Of a DNA stretch of 18,023 bases, positions 1-7,176 are shown piece by piece. Source of the DNA: an uncultured Bacilli bacterium (GTDB taxonomy: Bacteria; Bacillota_I; Bacilli_A; RF39; UBA660); assembly GCA_947631895.1 (NCBI GenBank), contig CANRMU010000010.1, positions 1 through 18,023 of the forward strand, given 5' to 3'. The notes below the pieces were generated by a model that saw only the letters and a list, made by a program, of their open reading frames with translations, was not told where the DNA came from and made no database searches. The first letter of the stretch is position 1; each line of letters begins with the position of its first letter. The position numbers were made by a program, and so were the translations under genes.

Positions 1-985
1 TACCTCCTGCTAACATTCCACTTGAAGCAACTATGATAAATGGTCCATTAGCTTGCATTATTTTTTCTCTTTCTTCTTTAGTATCTATTCTTACTATTTC
101 ATCATTATAAAAAGCTTCTTTACCATTTAAAATTCTCTTTCCTAAACTTTCTTTTAAAAACATTGGATTATTTAAAAAAACCGCATTAATATTTTTAACC
201 ATTCCATCAACATAAACCGGAACTTTATTTAATATTTTTTTATTAAAAGCTCTTTTTAAAATTAATAATACTTCTTGACTACGTCCTAAAGCAAACACCG
301 GAATTAAAACTTTACCACCTTGATTAATAATTTCACTTATATATTCAATTAATTTTATTTCTTCACTTTCCCGATTAGCATGAAGCCTATCACCATAAGT
401 TGCTTCACTAATAATAACATCTGGTCTTAATTTAGGAATAGCAAGTCCACTTACCGTATGTTGATTAAAAAGTGAATAATCGCCAGTATATAAAACAGTT
501 CCTTCTTTTGATTTAATATAAATCATTTGGGCACCGGCAATATGTCCAGCCATATATGAAGTTATAGAAACATTACTAGTTAAATGCATTTCTTTTTGAA
601 AAGGTATTAGCCTAACTTTATCAAACATATTTAAGACATCATTTTCTTGAAATATTGGAATTTCACCTTCACTTTTATTCATAATTTTTAAAGAATCATA
701 AAGTAATACTCTAGATAAATCTAAAGTCATTTTATTCATATATATTTTAGCATCAGGATATTCTTTACTAATTAATGGTAAAGAACCAATGTGATCCATA
801 TGAGCATGAGAAACTACTATAGCATCAATCCCACCAATTTCTTTAATCGAACTAAAATCTGGTAAATTATCTTTATTTTTCTTTTGTCTAATTCCACAAT
901 CCAAAAGAATTTTATAACCATCTAATTCTAATAAAATCGAGGTTGCCCCAACTTCATTTGCTCCACCTAAATAAACTAATTTCAC
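1..985 (-). CDS. Beta-CASP metallo-beta-lactamase family RNase-like protein (3' end outside the window)
   Basis: The first 328 codons are present; the C-terminus runs off the left edge. Visible metallo-beta-lactamase motifs: SHAHMDHIG (about residues 59-67, two-metal HxHxDH site), GH at 147-148, and YTGDYS with the metal Asp at 169. The beta-CASP insertion starts with SEATYGDR (Glu 194, motif A) and includes ASSGMLAGG near the cut edge. Proteins of this kind (CPSF73/KH-CPSF/YSH1-like, COG1236 type) are zinc-dependent endo/exonucleases acting on RNA; the motif B and C histidines would lie outside the window. The start is a GTG at 983-985, with GGTG a few bases upstream as a weak ribosome binding site. 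It lies downstream of the terminator of the neighbouring operon and probably has its own promoter (about 1019-1047). Family assignment is firm; the exact substrate is not known. Confidence 0.9.
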   Translation of the reverse strand, partial: MKLVYLGGANEVGATSILLELDGYKILLDCGIRQKKNKDNLPDFSSIKEIGGIDAIVVSHAHMDHIGSLPLISKEYPDAKIYMNKMTLDLSRVLLYDSLKIMNKSEGEIPIFQENDVLNMFDKVRLIPFQKEMHLTSNVSITSYMAGHIAGAQMIYIKSKEGTVLYTGDYSLFNQHTVSGLAIPKLRPDVIISEATYGDRLHANRESEEIKLIEYISEIINQGGKVLIPVFALGRSQEVLLILKRAFNKKILNKVPVYVDGMVKNINAVFLNNPMFLKESLGKRILNGKEAFYNDEIVRIDTKEEREKIMQANGPFIIVASSGMLAGG

Positions 986-1018
986 TTAAACACCAAACTT
1001 TCAAATTAAGCTACCATT

Positions 1019-1047
1019 ATTATATAACATTTAAAACATAAAAACCA
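1019..1047 (-). promoter_or_regulatory. Candidate promoter of the beta-CASP nuclease gene
   Basis: On the minus strand TATAAT lies at 1024-1019 and the bases 17 upstream (1047-1042) read TGGTTT, a poor -35. TGTTATATA nearby could instead serve as an extended -10. The site sits between the terminator at 1049-1077 and the GTG start at 985, where a promoter is expected. Confidence 0.4.
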
Positions 1048-1048
1048 C

Positions 1049-1077
1049 AAAAAAATACGATTATATTTCACGTATTT
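1049..1077 (-). terminator. Rho-independent terminator of the SPFH/EF-Tu-like operon
   Basis: A 7-bp inverted repeat AAATACG/CGTATTT (1053-1059 and 1071-1077, 11-base loop) is followed on the minus strand by a run of seven T (1055-1049). The first arm overlaps the stop codon of the EF-Tu-like gene. Confidence 0.75.
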
Positions 1078-1903
1078 AATCTACATTAGTAATAACCCCT
1101 GCTCCAATTGTTTTATCACTATCTTTAATTAAAAATTTCATATCTTCATCAAGAGCCATACTTCGCTCTAATTTAATATTTAAAGTTACTTTATCACCAG
1201 GATTAATATTATTATTATCTAATAATAAAGTGCCATCTATATCAATATCATTAAAATGAATAAGACATGGATAATCAGAAGTTATTGGTAAATTTATTCC
1301 TCCGGCATTAGTAGTTAAAAAAGATATTTCAGCTTCAAAGTTTTTAGTTTCTTCTATTGAATTAGGTAAAGCTAAAACTTGACCTTTTTCAATATCTTCT
1401 CTTGCCACGTCAGTTAAATATATACTTACTTTATCACCTGCTTGGGCTTCATCAATTGAACTTAAAATGTGTTCAATTTCTGATACAGTAGTTGTAATAA
1501 TATCATGGTCTAATCCCATAATTGAAATAGAATCTCCCACATGAACAGACCCTCTAGAAATTTGACCAACGGCAATAGTGCCTTTACCAGTTTCATAAAA
1601 AATATCCGATATAGGCATCAAAAATGGTCCATCTAAATCAAAATCCGGATCAATATTTAAATCAACTTTACTTCCGGAAGTACTATTATTACTGTTATTA
1701 GATGATTCTTGATTAGTATTACTACTAGAATTATTATTAGTCGTATTATTAGAATTATCTTTATTAAAAGATTTACCAGTAAAAAGCCAAATAACAACTC
1801 CAATAGCTACAATAATTAAAACTAATACTATAATAGTTTTAATTCCACTATTATTAGATTCTACCTTTAACGGTTCATTATTTTGAAAATTATTCATATC
1901 CAT
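1076..1903 (-). CDS. Membrane-anchored protein with EF-Tu domains 2 and 3 but no GTPase domain
   Basis: 275 aa. The N-terminus is short and polar, followed by one transmembrane helix (about residues 23-41), an Asn/Ser-rich linker (about 45-80), then two translation-factor beta-barrels. Residues 92-180 follow EF-Tu domain 2: GPFLMPISDIF, GKGTIAVGQISRG, QAGDKVSIYL and EKGQVLALPNSI match the EF-Tu pattern closely. Residues 185-275 follow domain 3, ending PGDKVTLNIKLERSMAL and TIGAGVITNVD. The G domain is wholly absent: there is no GxxxxGK, DxxG or NKxD motif. The GYRPQFYFR stretch of EF-Tu domain 3 is not kept. Start: ATG at 1903 is preceded by AGGAGGG at 1915-1909, which overlaps the TAG stop of the upstream gene; a start 10 codons earlier has no such site. 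Topology is ambiguous: Lys 22 flanks one side of the helix and Lys 44/48 the other. The domain call is firm, the function unknown; a GTP-dependent translation role is excluded by the missing G domain. Confidence 0.85.
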   Translation of the reverse strand: MDMNNFQNNEPLKVESNNSGIKTIIVLVLIIVAIGVVIWLFTGKSFNKDNSNNTTNNNSSSNTNQESSNNSNNSTSGSKVDLNIDPDFDLDGPFLMPISDIFYETGKGTIAVGQISRGSVHVGDSISIMGLDHDIITTTVSEIEHILSSIDEAQAGDKVSIYLTDVAREDIEKGQVLALPNSIEETKNFEAEISFLTTNAGGINLPITSDYPCLIHFNDIDIDGTLLLDNNNINPGDKVTLNIKLERSMALDEDMKFLIKDSDKTIGAGVITNVD

Positions 1904-1913
1904 ATAATCCCTC

Positions 1914-2471
1914 CTATTCTTTCTTATTTTCAATTACTCTTCTACAATACTGACATCGACTAGTTTTAAGAGATATAATATTATCAGATCCACAATAAGG
2001 ACATTTAACATAATTAGTAGTCTTCATTTTTTCTCTTTTAATCTTCATTTCTAAATCATTTTCTTTAGAAATTTTCTCATCTTGTAATTCAACATTTTTA
2101 ATATAACTAATTAAACTATTATTAAATTTATTAAAAATAATTTTTATAACATAAGTTAAAAGTAAAAATATAACACCAATTGTAATTAATAATTTACTAT
2201 ACTTTATAAGATTTACATTATAAAATTCATTATTAATAATATCATTTAAAAATGGTATATCAATTTTTATTAAATTAAGAACACTATTTAATATTTTAGG
2301 AATAAGAATAAGTATTCCGGTTATAAAAATTATACTTGATGTAAAAAGATTTTTACGATTATTAATAAATAATCGTACTACTAATAAACAAATACCTAAA
2401 AATGGGATAAAATACAATGTTATAAAAATAACTGGTAAACTTAATAAAATTTTAACAAACATATTAAACAT
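1914..2471 (-). CDS. Small membrane protein with C-terminal zinc ribbon
   Basis: 185 aa. Three hydrophobic segments (about 8-36, 43-62, 90-113) are followed by a charged, probably helical stretch (125-152) and a C-terminal zinc ribbon with CPYC (157-160) and CQYC (173-176). No enzyme motif is seen. The start ATG at 2471 has AGAGG at 2482-2478, overlapping the TAG stop of the preceding gene, so translation is likely coupled; its own stop overlaps the AGGAGGG of the next gene. By position it could take the place of the second small membrane protein (YdjH) of the B. subtilis ydj module, but I see no direct sequence support for homology to YdjH. The layout suggests the zinc ribbon faces the cytoplasm and contacts a partner. 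Confidence 0.75.
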   Translation of the reverse strand: MFNMFVKILLSLPVIFITLYFIPFLGICLLVVRLFINNRKNLFTSSIIFITGILILIPKILNSVLNLIKIDIPFLNDIINNEFYNVNLIKYSKLLITIGVIFLLLTYVIKIIFNKFNNSLISYIKNVELQDEKISKENDLEMKIKREKMKTTNYVKCPYCGSDNIISLKTSRCQYCRRVIENKKE

Positions 2472-2480
2472 TACATACCT

Positions 2481-3899
2481 CTACTTTTTTAAATTATTCT
2501 TTAAGAAAGACGCTATTTCATTTTGATTTATTACATTATCAATTAATTTTTCCCCAAAATTTTGATTAACATTATTAGCACCATTCATCATACTATTTCT
2601 AAGGCGCGTCCGATGTTCAATAAAATGATTTTCTTGATTTAAATTATTAAGTTTTGTTTTAGTTTCACTTTCATAATTATGTCTAGCATCAGAATTACGA
2701 TAGCGAAGAAACATTAAGACAAAATAAACAATTCCTAATAAACTAAATAGCCAATTATATTCAAAATCAATATTTAACATTAAGAAAATTCCAAATATTT
2801 CAACAATTATGGAAACTAAAATTAAGACAGGCATATGAATCGGTACACTACCCATTGTTTCTTTAGTTCGGGCATTAACAGCTACATAATGTAATATTTT
2901 TTCTTTACCTTTTACTTCTAAATAACTATATAACCAAACTGGTAAATAAGCTGACTTCCATTGTTCACCAATTACTTTAAAATCAATATTTTGCCAAGCT
3001 ACTCCACGATTATATTGTCTAATAGTTTGATTAGCCGAATATTTAGCAACATTTTTAGATTGATAATCAACTAATGATTTTAAATCATCAATATTTGTAT
3101 CTCTTTTTTCTGAAGAATATCCTTTTAAATAATTAGCATTAAATTTAACACAATTTTCTAAATCAAAAGGCATAATGGCATTAATAACATTATTTGTTTT
3201 ATTAGAGCTATTATTTAATTTATCTTTACTTGATTCAACAGTTAAACCTTCAATAACTAAATCATAATCTCTTTTTACTGAATATAAATCAGCATCATAA
3301 TAAGTTTCATCATTAACACTATAAGTTCTTTTTAAAATTTCGCCTTGTCCTTCTAAGTTTACATGTGAATTAAGATCAACTAACATATATGGTAAATAAA
3401 CTCCCATAATATTTTCCGTTGTAAATTCTTTTTTAAATTTAGGATGGGCAAAAAATTTTCTTTTACGAACAAATTTTTCAATTTCTTTTTGGGCTTCTTC
3501 TTTAGTAATTCCAAAAGGTAACACAACATCAGGAATAGCCCCATTAGGAATTTGTTTATTAATTGATAACGTATTTCTACACCAATGACACCTGCTTTGG
3601 GTAGCAGAAGATGTATCAACTACTACCTCTGCCCCACAGGATTCACATTTTAAAGTTACAATGCTATCAAATTCATTATTAATATTACTAGCTCCAGAAC
3701 CCATTACTTGCCCATGTAAATTTGCCAAATCACTTTGCATTTCCACATGTTGTGGTTCAAATTCATGACGACAAAAATTACATCTTAACTTACCATCAGA
3801 AACATTTAAAGAAATATCAGTTGAACCACATTTTGGACATTTATTTTGACCATCTTTGGCGGCATTATCAGTATTGATAATGGTGTCACTACTTTGCAT
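2481..3899 (-). CDS. YdjG-like membrane protein with two N-terminal zinc ribbons
   Basis: 472 aa. Two zinc ribbons open the protein: CPKC...CNFC (Cys 21, 24, 40, 43) and CESC...CHWC (Cys 85, 88, 104, 107). A mixed alpha/beta middle region (about 120-350) carries YLPYMLVD and VWLYSYL, typical of the TFIIB-type zinc-ribbon family that includes B. subtilis YdjG. Two transmembrane helices follow (about 356-376 and 382-399), then a soluble, Asn-rich tail of about 70 residues. In B. subtilis YdjG is a membrane protein that helps bring the SPFH protein YdjI and the PspA homologue to the membrane; here it directly follows an SPFH gene with a two-base gap, which fits the same pairing. The start ATG at 3899 has GGGGA upstream within the end of the previous gene. 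Family call is good; role in this organism is inferred. Confidence 0.8.
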   Translation of the reverse strand: MQSSDTIINTDNAAKDGQNKCPKCGSTDISLNVSDGKLRCNFCRHEFEPQHVEMQSDLANLHGQVMGSGASNINNEFDSIVTLKCESCGAEVVVDTSSATQSRCHWCRNTLSINKQIPNGAIPDVVLPFGITKEEAQKEIEKFVRKRKFFAHPKFKKEFTTENIMGVYLPYMLVDLNSHVNLEGQGEILKRTYSVNDETYYDADLYSVKRDYDLVIEGLTVESSKDKLNNSSNKTNNVINAIMPFDLENCVKFNANYLKGYSSEKRDTNIDDLKSLVDYQSKNVAKYSANQTIRQYNRGVAWQNIDFKVIGEQWKSAYLPVWLYSYLEVKGKEKILHYVAVNARTKETMGSVPIHMPVLILVSIIVEIFGIFLMLNIDFEYNWLFSLLGIVYFVLMFLRYRNSDARHNYESETKTKLNNLNQENHFIEHRTRLRNSMMNGANNVNQNFGEKLIDNVINQNEIASFLKNNLKK

Positions 3900-3901
3900 A
3901 A

Positions 3902-5086
3902 TTAAATCCCCAAAATTTGTTTTTTAACTTTTTCGTAATCTTCTTCAGTTATTGCTCCAGCATCTAATAATTTTTTCATTTCCAGCAATTTAGCTTCTGG
4001 AGTTTCATTAGAATTAGCATTATTGCCAAAAGCAGGTTGATATGCTGGTGGTGTTTGGGGTTGAGCAACTCCACCCATCATGGAACCAGCAGCATTCATA
4101 CCCATACCCATAAAGGCCATTGCTGAACCACCGCCATTTTCGCCAGCAGCTTCTATACCTCGCGCCACAGATTGTTGCATAAATGAATTTCCTCTTGCTC
4201 CAGATAAAGCATCAGCTTTCTTAACGTCTTTCATTAATTCTTTAGTATCTTCATCATATTCAATAGACAAAATTGCGGTTTTAACAATTTCTAAACCTCT
4301 TTGTTCTTTCCAATGAAAATCATTTTCAACAGCACTTGCCAAAGCCTGGGCAAAACCAATTTGATCACTTTGAATTTTACTCATTCGATTACCCTTACTT
4401 GGGTCATTAGTATAATTTGCAAAAGCCGCAGATAAAGAAGTAATTACTTCACTAAATAATTGATTTCCAGCATCATTATCCATATCAGCAAAATCAAAAT
4501 CTTTAGCATTTGGTTGTAAATAACTAACTGGTACAAAATTTTTAACAAAAAGCATTGGATCAACAATTTTTAATGAATATGTTCCTCTAGCAATTGCTCC
4601 AACTTGAGTACCAAAGAAAGCATCATCCCAATATATTTCTGATTGAGTTCCAAACTTATTATTAGGTATTTCTTTTAAATTAACATAAAATGCTAATTGT
4701 TGAGTAGCTGGTTGACCTCCAAATTTAAATCTTTCCCATGAAGTTTTAACAGTTGATGCTAAAATTCCATCCCCGCTAAAAAATGATCTTGAATTTGGAT
4801 CATCACTTCTAAATTCAAATCCTCCTGGTTCCATAATCATACCTGTAATTTCCCCATCTTGAACTGTAATAAGAGCCGTTCCTTCTGGAACAACAATCTT
4901 ACTTCCATTAGTAATTACATTTTCTGAACCAACAACATTTGTGCCTCTATTAGCATTTGTTCCTTGTGCTACAGCTGGAAAAAGACCAGCAGTACTAGAA
5001 ACACCTGGTTTTGGTGCATAATAATCCTTCCATTGATCAGCGAAAGTCCCGCCAATCGCCCCTGAAAACGCTTTAATAAATCCCAT
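3902..5086 (-). CDS. SPFH-domain protein with C-terminal SHOCT motif (YdjI / virion-core-like family)
   Basis: 394 aa. Residues about 50-290 match the bacterial SPFH (band 7-like) family often annotated as virion core protein, with KIVVPEGTALITVQDG, FGTQSEIYWDD and GTYSLKIVDP. A Gly/Met/Pro-rich low-complexity linker (about 310-360) leads to a SHOCT motif at the end (LLEMKKLLDAGAITEEDY), a short helical pair thought to mediate oligomerisation. There is no transmembrane helix, so it is expected to be a cytoplasmic scaffold recruited to the membrane, as for B. subtilis YdjI. It is the first gene of a four-gene operon and the only one with a clear promoter upstream. The start ATG at 5086 has AGAGGA at 5097-5092. 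No PspA homologue is visible in the window. Confidence 0.85.
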   Translation of the reverse strand: MGFIKAFSGAIGGTFADQWKDYYAPKPGVSSTAGLFPAVAQGTNANRGTNVVGSENVITNGSKIVVPEGTALITVQDGEITGMIMEPGGFEFRSDDPNSRSFFSGDGILASTVKTSWERFKFGGQPATQQLAFYVNLKEIPNNKFGTQSEIYWDDAFFGTQVGAIARGTYSLKIVDPMLFVKNFVPVSYLQPNAKDFDFADMDNDAGNQLFSEVITSLSAAFANYTNDPSKGNRMSKIQSDQIGFAQALASAVENDFHWKEQRGLEIVKTAILSIEYDEDTKELMKDVKKADALSGARGNSFMQQSVARGIEAAGENGGGSAMAFMGMGMNAAGSMMGGVAQPQTPPAYQPAFGNNANSNETPEAKLLEMKKLLDAGAITEEDYEKVKKQILGI

Positions 5087-5117
5087 AAAAATCCTCTTTT
5101 CTATTATAAAATAAAGC

Positions 5118-5135
5118 CATAGTATTACTACTATG
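5118..5135. promoter_or_regulatory. Perfect inverted repeat at the start site of the SPFH operon (possible operator)
   Basis: CATAGTA (5118-5124), a 4-base spacer, and TACTATG (5129-5135) form a perfect 7-bp inverted repeat. It begins about six bases downstream of the -10 box and so covers the expected transcription start. No T tract follows, so it is not a terminator. It could bind a dimeric repressor or form a 5' stem-loop in the mRNA. Confidence 0.5.
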
Positions 5136-5140
5136 ACCTA

Positions 5141-5149
5141 ATTATATCA
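5141..5149 (-). promoter_or_regulatory. Extended -10 promoter of the SPFH operon
   Basis: On the minus strand TGATATAAT (5149-5141) is a perfect extended -10 box. The expected -35 position (5169-5164, ACTGAA) is a poor match, which is common for extended -10 promoters. A SigW-type -10 (CGTA) is not seen, unlike the SigW control known for the B. subtilis ydj genes. Confidence 0.65.
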
Positions 5150-5210
5150 TAAACATTTTATCTTTCAGTATTCTAAATATAAACTTAACATTTATTTTAC
5201 ATAAAAGCAT

Positions 5211-7082
5211 TTACTTTCCACAACATTTCTTATACTTTTTTCCACTACCACAAGGACATAAATCATTTCTACCAATTTTCTTTTTCTTCATTTTATTATA
5301 TTCATCAATACTATAACCATTATAAATCCACATAGGCATAATATTTTTATATTCTTTAATTAACTTTTCTATTTTTTCTACTGTAACATTTGATACATTA
5401 TACTCTTTACACATACTCTCAAAAGTAGACTTATCATACATATTCATACACATTGAAAAAATTGTTACTGTTGTTAACATCCCGTTTTCTTTTTCATTTT
5501 CAACTATTTCCTGTAATTTTGTAAAAAACTCTCCAAATACATTATAAAAATCATCATCAATTATTTTAAAATTATCACTATCTTTTTTTAATCCATTTAT
5601 TACTGATATTTCTACTTCTTTAAAATCAAATAATCCAATATACTCATCATTTATAATACTAAAACATTCATCAAGAAATTCATTTAATAATTCTTCTTTC
5701 GTAATATTTAAACCATGATATTTATTTAATATTTCTAATAATTTATCTATTTTTATTAAACCATTTAATAAAATATAGCAAAATATTATTTCATCATAAT
5801 CTAAATCATCATCCTCTTCATAGATATAAAATTCATTTGGAACAATATAATTTATTTTACCATTTTCTTTATAAGCATATATATAACCTTTTTCAAAATA
5901 GCTTGGTTTCATTTTAAATTCAAGATTAAATATTTCTGGTCCACCATTAGCAATTATATCAAAAAATTGTAAATCCTCATCTTTTTCGTTCATAAAGTTC
6001 TCTACAATATGATTATATAACTCATCTTTACTAGGATTACTTAAATTATAATATTTAGCTAATTTTGCAAAACTATCTTTGTTTAAGCATTTTAAACAAT
6101 CCATAACAGTTTTATTTTTAGGTTCTTTATCTAAATAAATATTTTCACAAATTTCTTTAATTTTAACTTCATTTAATGAATGACCATTTAAATACCAAGT
6201 TTTTATATTTTCATAATTTTGTTCTATAAAAGAGATAATTTCATCAATAGTTTTTTTCTTTAATTTAGATTTTTCATTTAATGCTTTTTTAAACTCTTCA
6301 AATGGTTTACTTATAAGTAAATAAAATAATTCATTAAAAACTCTTTTATTTTTAATTAATTCTAATTTATGAAACATTGACACAAAAAATTTAATATATA
6401 TTACAGAATCTTCATAATTTAAAAAAGTATTTTCTGGATTAGAATTTAAAGATTCTACTCTTTCATCTACAATATGCATATTCTCAAAAGTATATTCAGT
6501 ATAATACTTACTATTAATAACTGTTAAGCCTTTATCTATTATTATCTTATCTATTTCTTTTTTACTAACTTTTAAATCATTTTCATTTAAATAATTAATT
6601 AAATTATCTATCAAAACTACACCATTAATTAATAATGACGTATCAATTATAACTTTAATTTTTTCAATTTTGTTTTGATATCTCATTTTATCGATATCTA
6701 ATGTAAGATATTTTTCTAATAATTCATCTGGAAAAATATATTCGATTTTTTGATTATTATAATAGCCAAAAAGAAAACCTAATTCTATTAAATTTACCAA
6801 AAATTCATTAGTTTTTTTATTTTTAGCAATTTTATCTAATTCTTCTACTTCTTCATCTGAAATTGTACAAATCTCATCACTAAAACTATTAATAATATAA
6901 TCTCTTAAAAATTCTACTTTATCATTTTTACTATCAAAATTATCACTACCATCTAAGTCAGCAGTATATAATATTAAATCATCTAAAGTTTCCTCATTTA
7001 AATTTTCTAAGCAACTTTTTAAACTATTATCTTTAGGCTTAGTATTGGCAATATAAAGTTCTTTAACTTCTTCTTCATTCAT
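5211..7082 (-). CDS. Tandem-duplicated protein with C-terminal SEC-C zinc motif
   Basis: 623 aa, predicted cytoplasmic and helix-rich. The last 20 residues are a SEC-C motif (CPCGSGKKYKKCC, preceded by GRNDL), a zinc-binding tail like that of SecA. The rest consists of two similar halves of about 300 residues: GFLFGYYNNQKIEYIFPDE at 102-120 aligns with GYIYAYKENGKINYIVPNE at 399-417, and WYLNGHSLNE at 296 aligns with WIYNGYSIDE at 585; each half opens with PKxxxxxxCLxxLN. No catalytic motif is recognised in the repeats. Start: the ATG at 7082 has AAGGAAG upstream; a TTG at 7103 lies inside that ribosome binding site and is rejected. It is a single-gene unit with its own promoter (7119-7147). 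SEC-C tails often guide proteins to other proteins or the ribosome; function here is unknown. Confidence 0.8.
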   Translation of the reverse strand: MNEEEVKELYIANTKPKDNSLKSCLENLNEETLDDLILYTADLDGSDNFDSKNDKVEFLRDYIINSFSDEICTISDEEVEELDKIAKNKKTNEFLVNLIELGFLFGYYNNQKIEYIFPDELLEKYLTLDIDKMRYQNKIEKIKVIIDTSLLINGVVLIDNLINYLNENDLKVSKKEIDKIIIDKGLTVINSKYYTEYTFENMHIVDERVESLNSNPENTFLNYEDSVIYIKFFVSMFHKLELIKNKRVFNELFYLLISKPFEEFKKALNEKSKLKKKTIDEIISFIEQNYENIKTWYLNGHSLNEVKIKEICENIYLDKEPKNKTVMDCLKCLNKDSFAKLAKYYNLSNPSKDELYNHIVENFMNEKDEDLQFFDIIANGGPEIFNLEFKMKPSYFEKGYIYAYKENGKINYIVPNEFYIYEEDDDLDYDEIIFCYILLNGLIKIDKLLEILNKYHGLNITKEELLNEFLDECFSIINDEYIGLFDFKEVEISVINGLKKDSDNFKIIDDDFYNVFGEFFTKLQEIVENEKENGMLTTVTIFSMCMNMYDKSTFESMCKEYNVSNVTVEKIEKLIKEYKNIMPMWIYNGYSIDEYNKMKKKKIGRNDLCPCGSGKKYKKCCGK

Positions 7083-7118
7083 TTTTGTTTTACTTCCTTT
7101 CAAAATATATATATATTA

Positions 7119-7147
7119 ATCATATCATACTTTTTAAAAAGCAGCAA
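7119..7147 (-). promoter_or_regulatory. Promoter of the SEC-C protein gene
   Basis: Minus strand: TTGCTG (7147-7142), 17-base spacer, TATGAT (7124-7119), with TGA directly upstream giving an extended -10. The -35 box overlaps the T tract of the preceding terminator. Confidence 0.6.
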
Positions 7148-7176
7148 AAAAAGATATGTTAGTCGTTCATATCTTT
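7146..7176 (-). terminator. Rho-independent terminator after the DHH phosphoesterase gene
   Basis: Minus strand: AAAGATATG (7176-7168) pairs with CATATCTTT (7158-7150), followed by a T tract (7152-7146). The first arm encodes the last residues of the DHH protein and the loop holds its TAA stop. Confidence 0.8.

Noticed and set aside
1076..1903. Degraded or truncated copy of tuf
   Set aside because: A fused membrane helix, a linker, an intact frame, its own ribosome binding site and its place in an operon argue for a functional gene rather than a decayed copy.
1904..1933. Upstream start for the EF-Tu-like protein
   Set aside because: It would overlap the previous gene and lies before the AGGAGGG site that clearly serves the ATG at 1903.
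3380..3619. 79-codon minus-strand frame
   Set aside because: Lies wholly inside the YdjG-like gene in another frame, with no ribosome binding site and a Leu/Lys-rich composition typical of a shadow frame.
4080..4316. 78-codon plus-strand frame
   Set aside because: Antisense to the Gly/Met-rich linker of the SPFH gene; no ribosome binding site or promoter.
5211..7082. SecA or a SecA fragment
   Set aside because: Only the 20-residue zinc tail is shared; no helicase motifs or Walker A/B are present.
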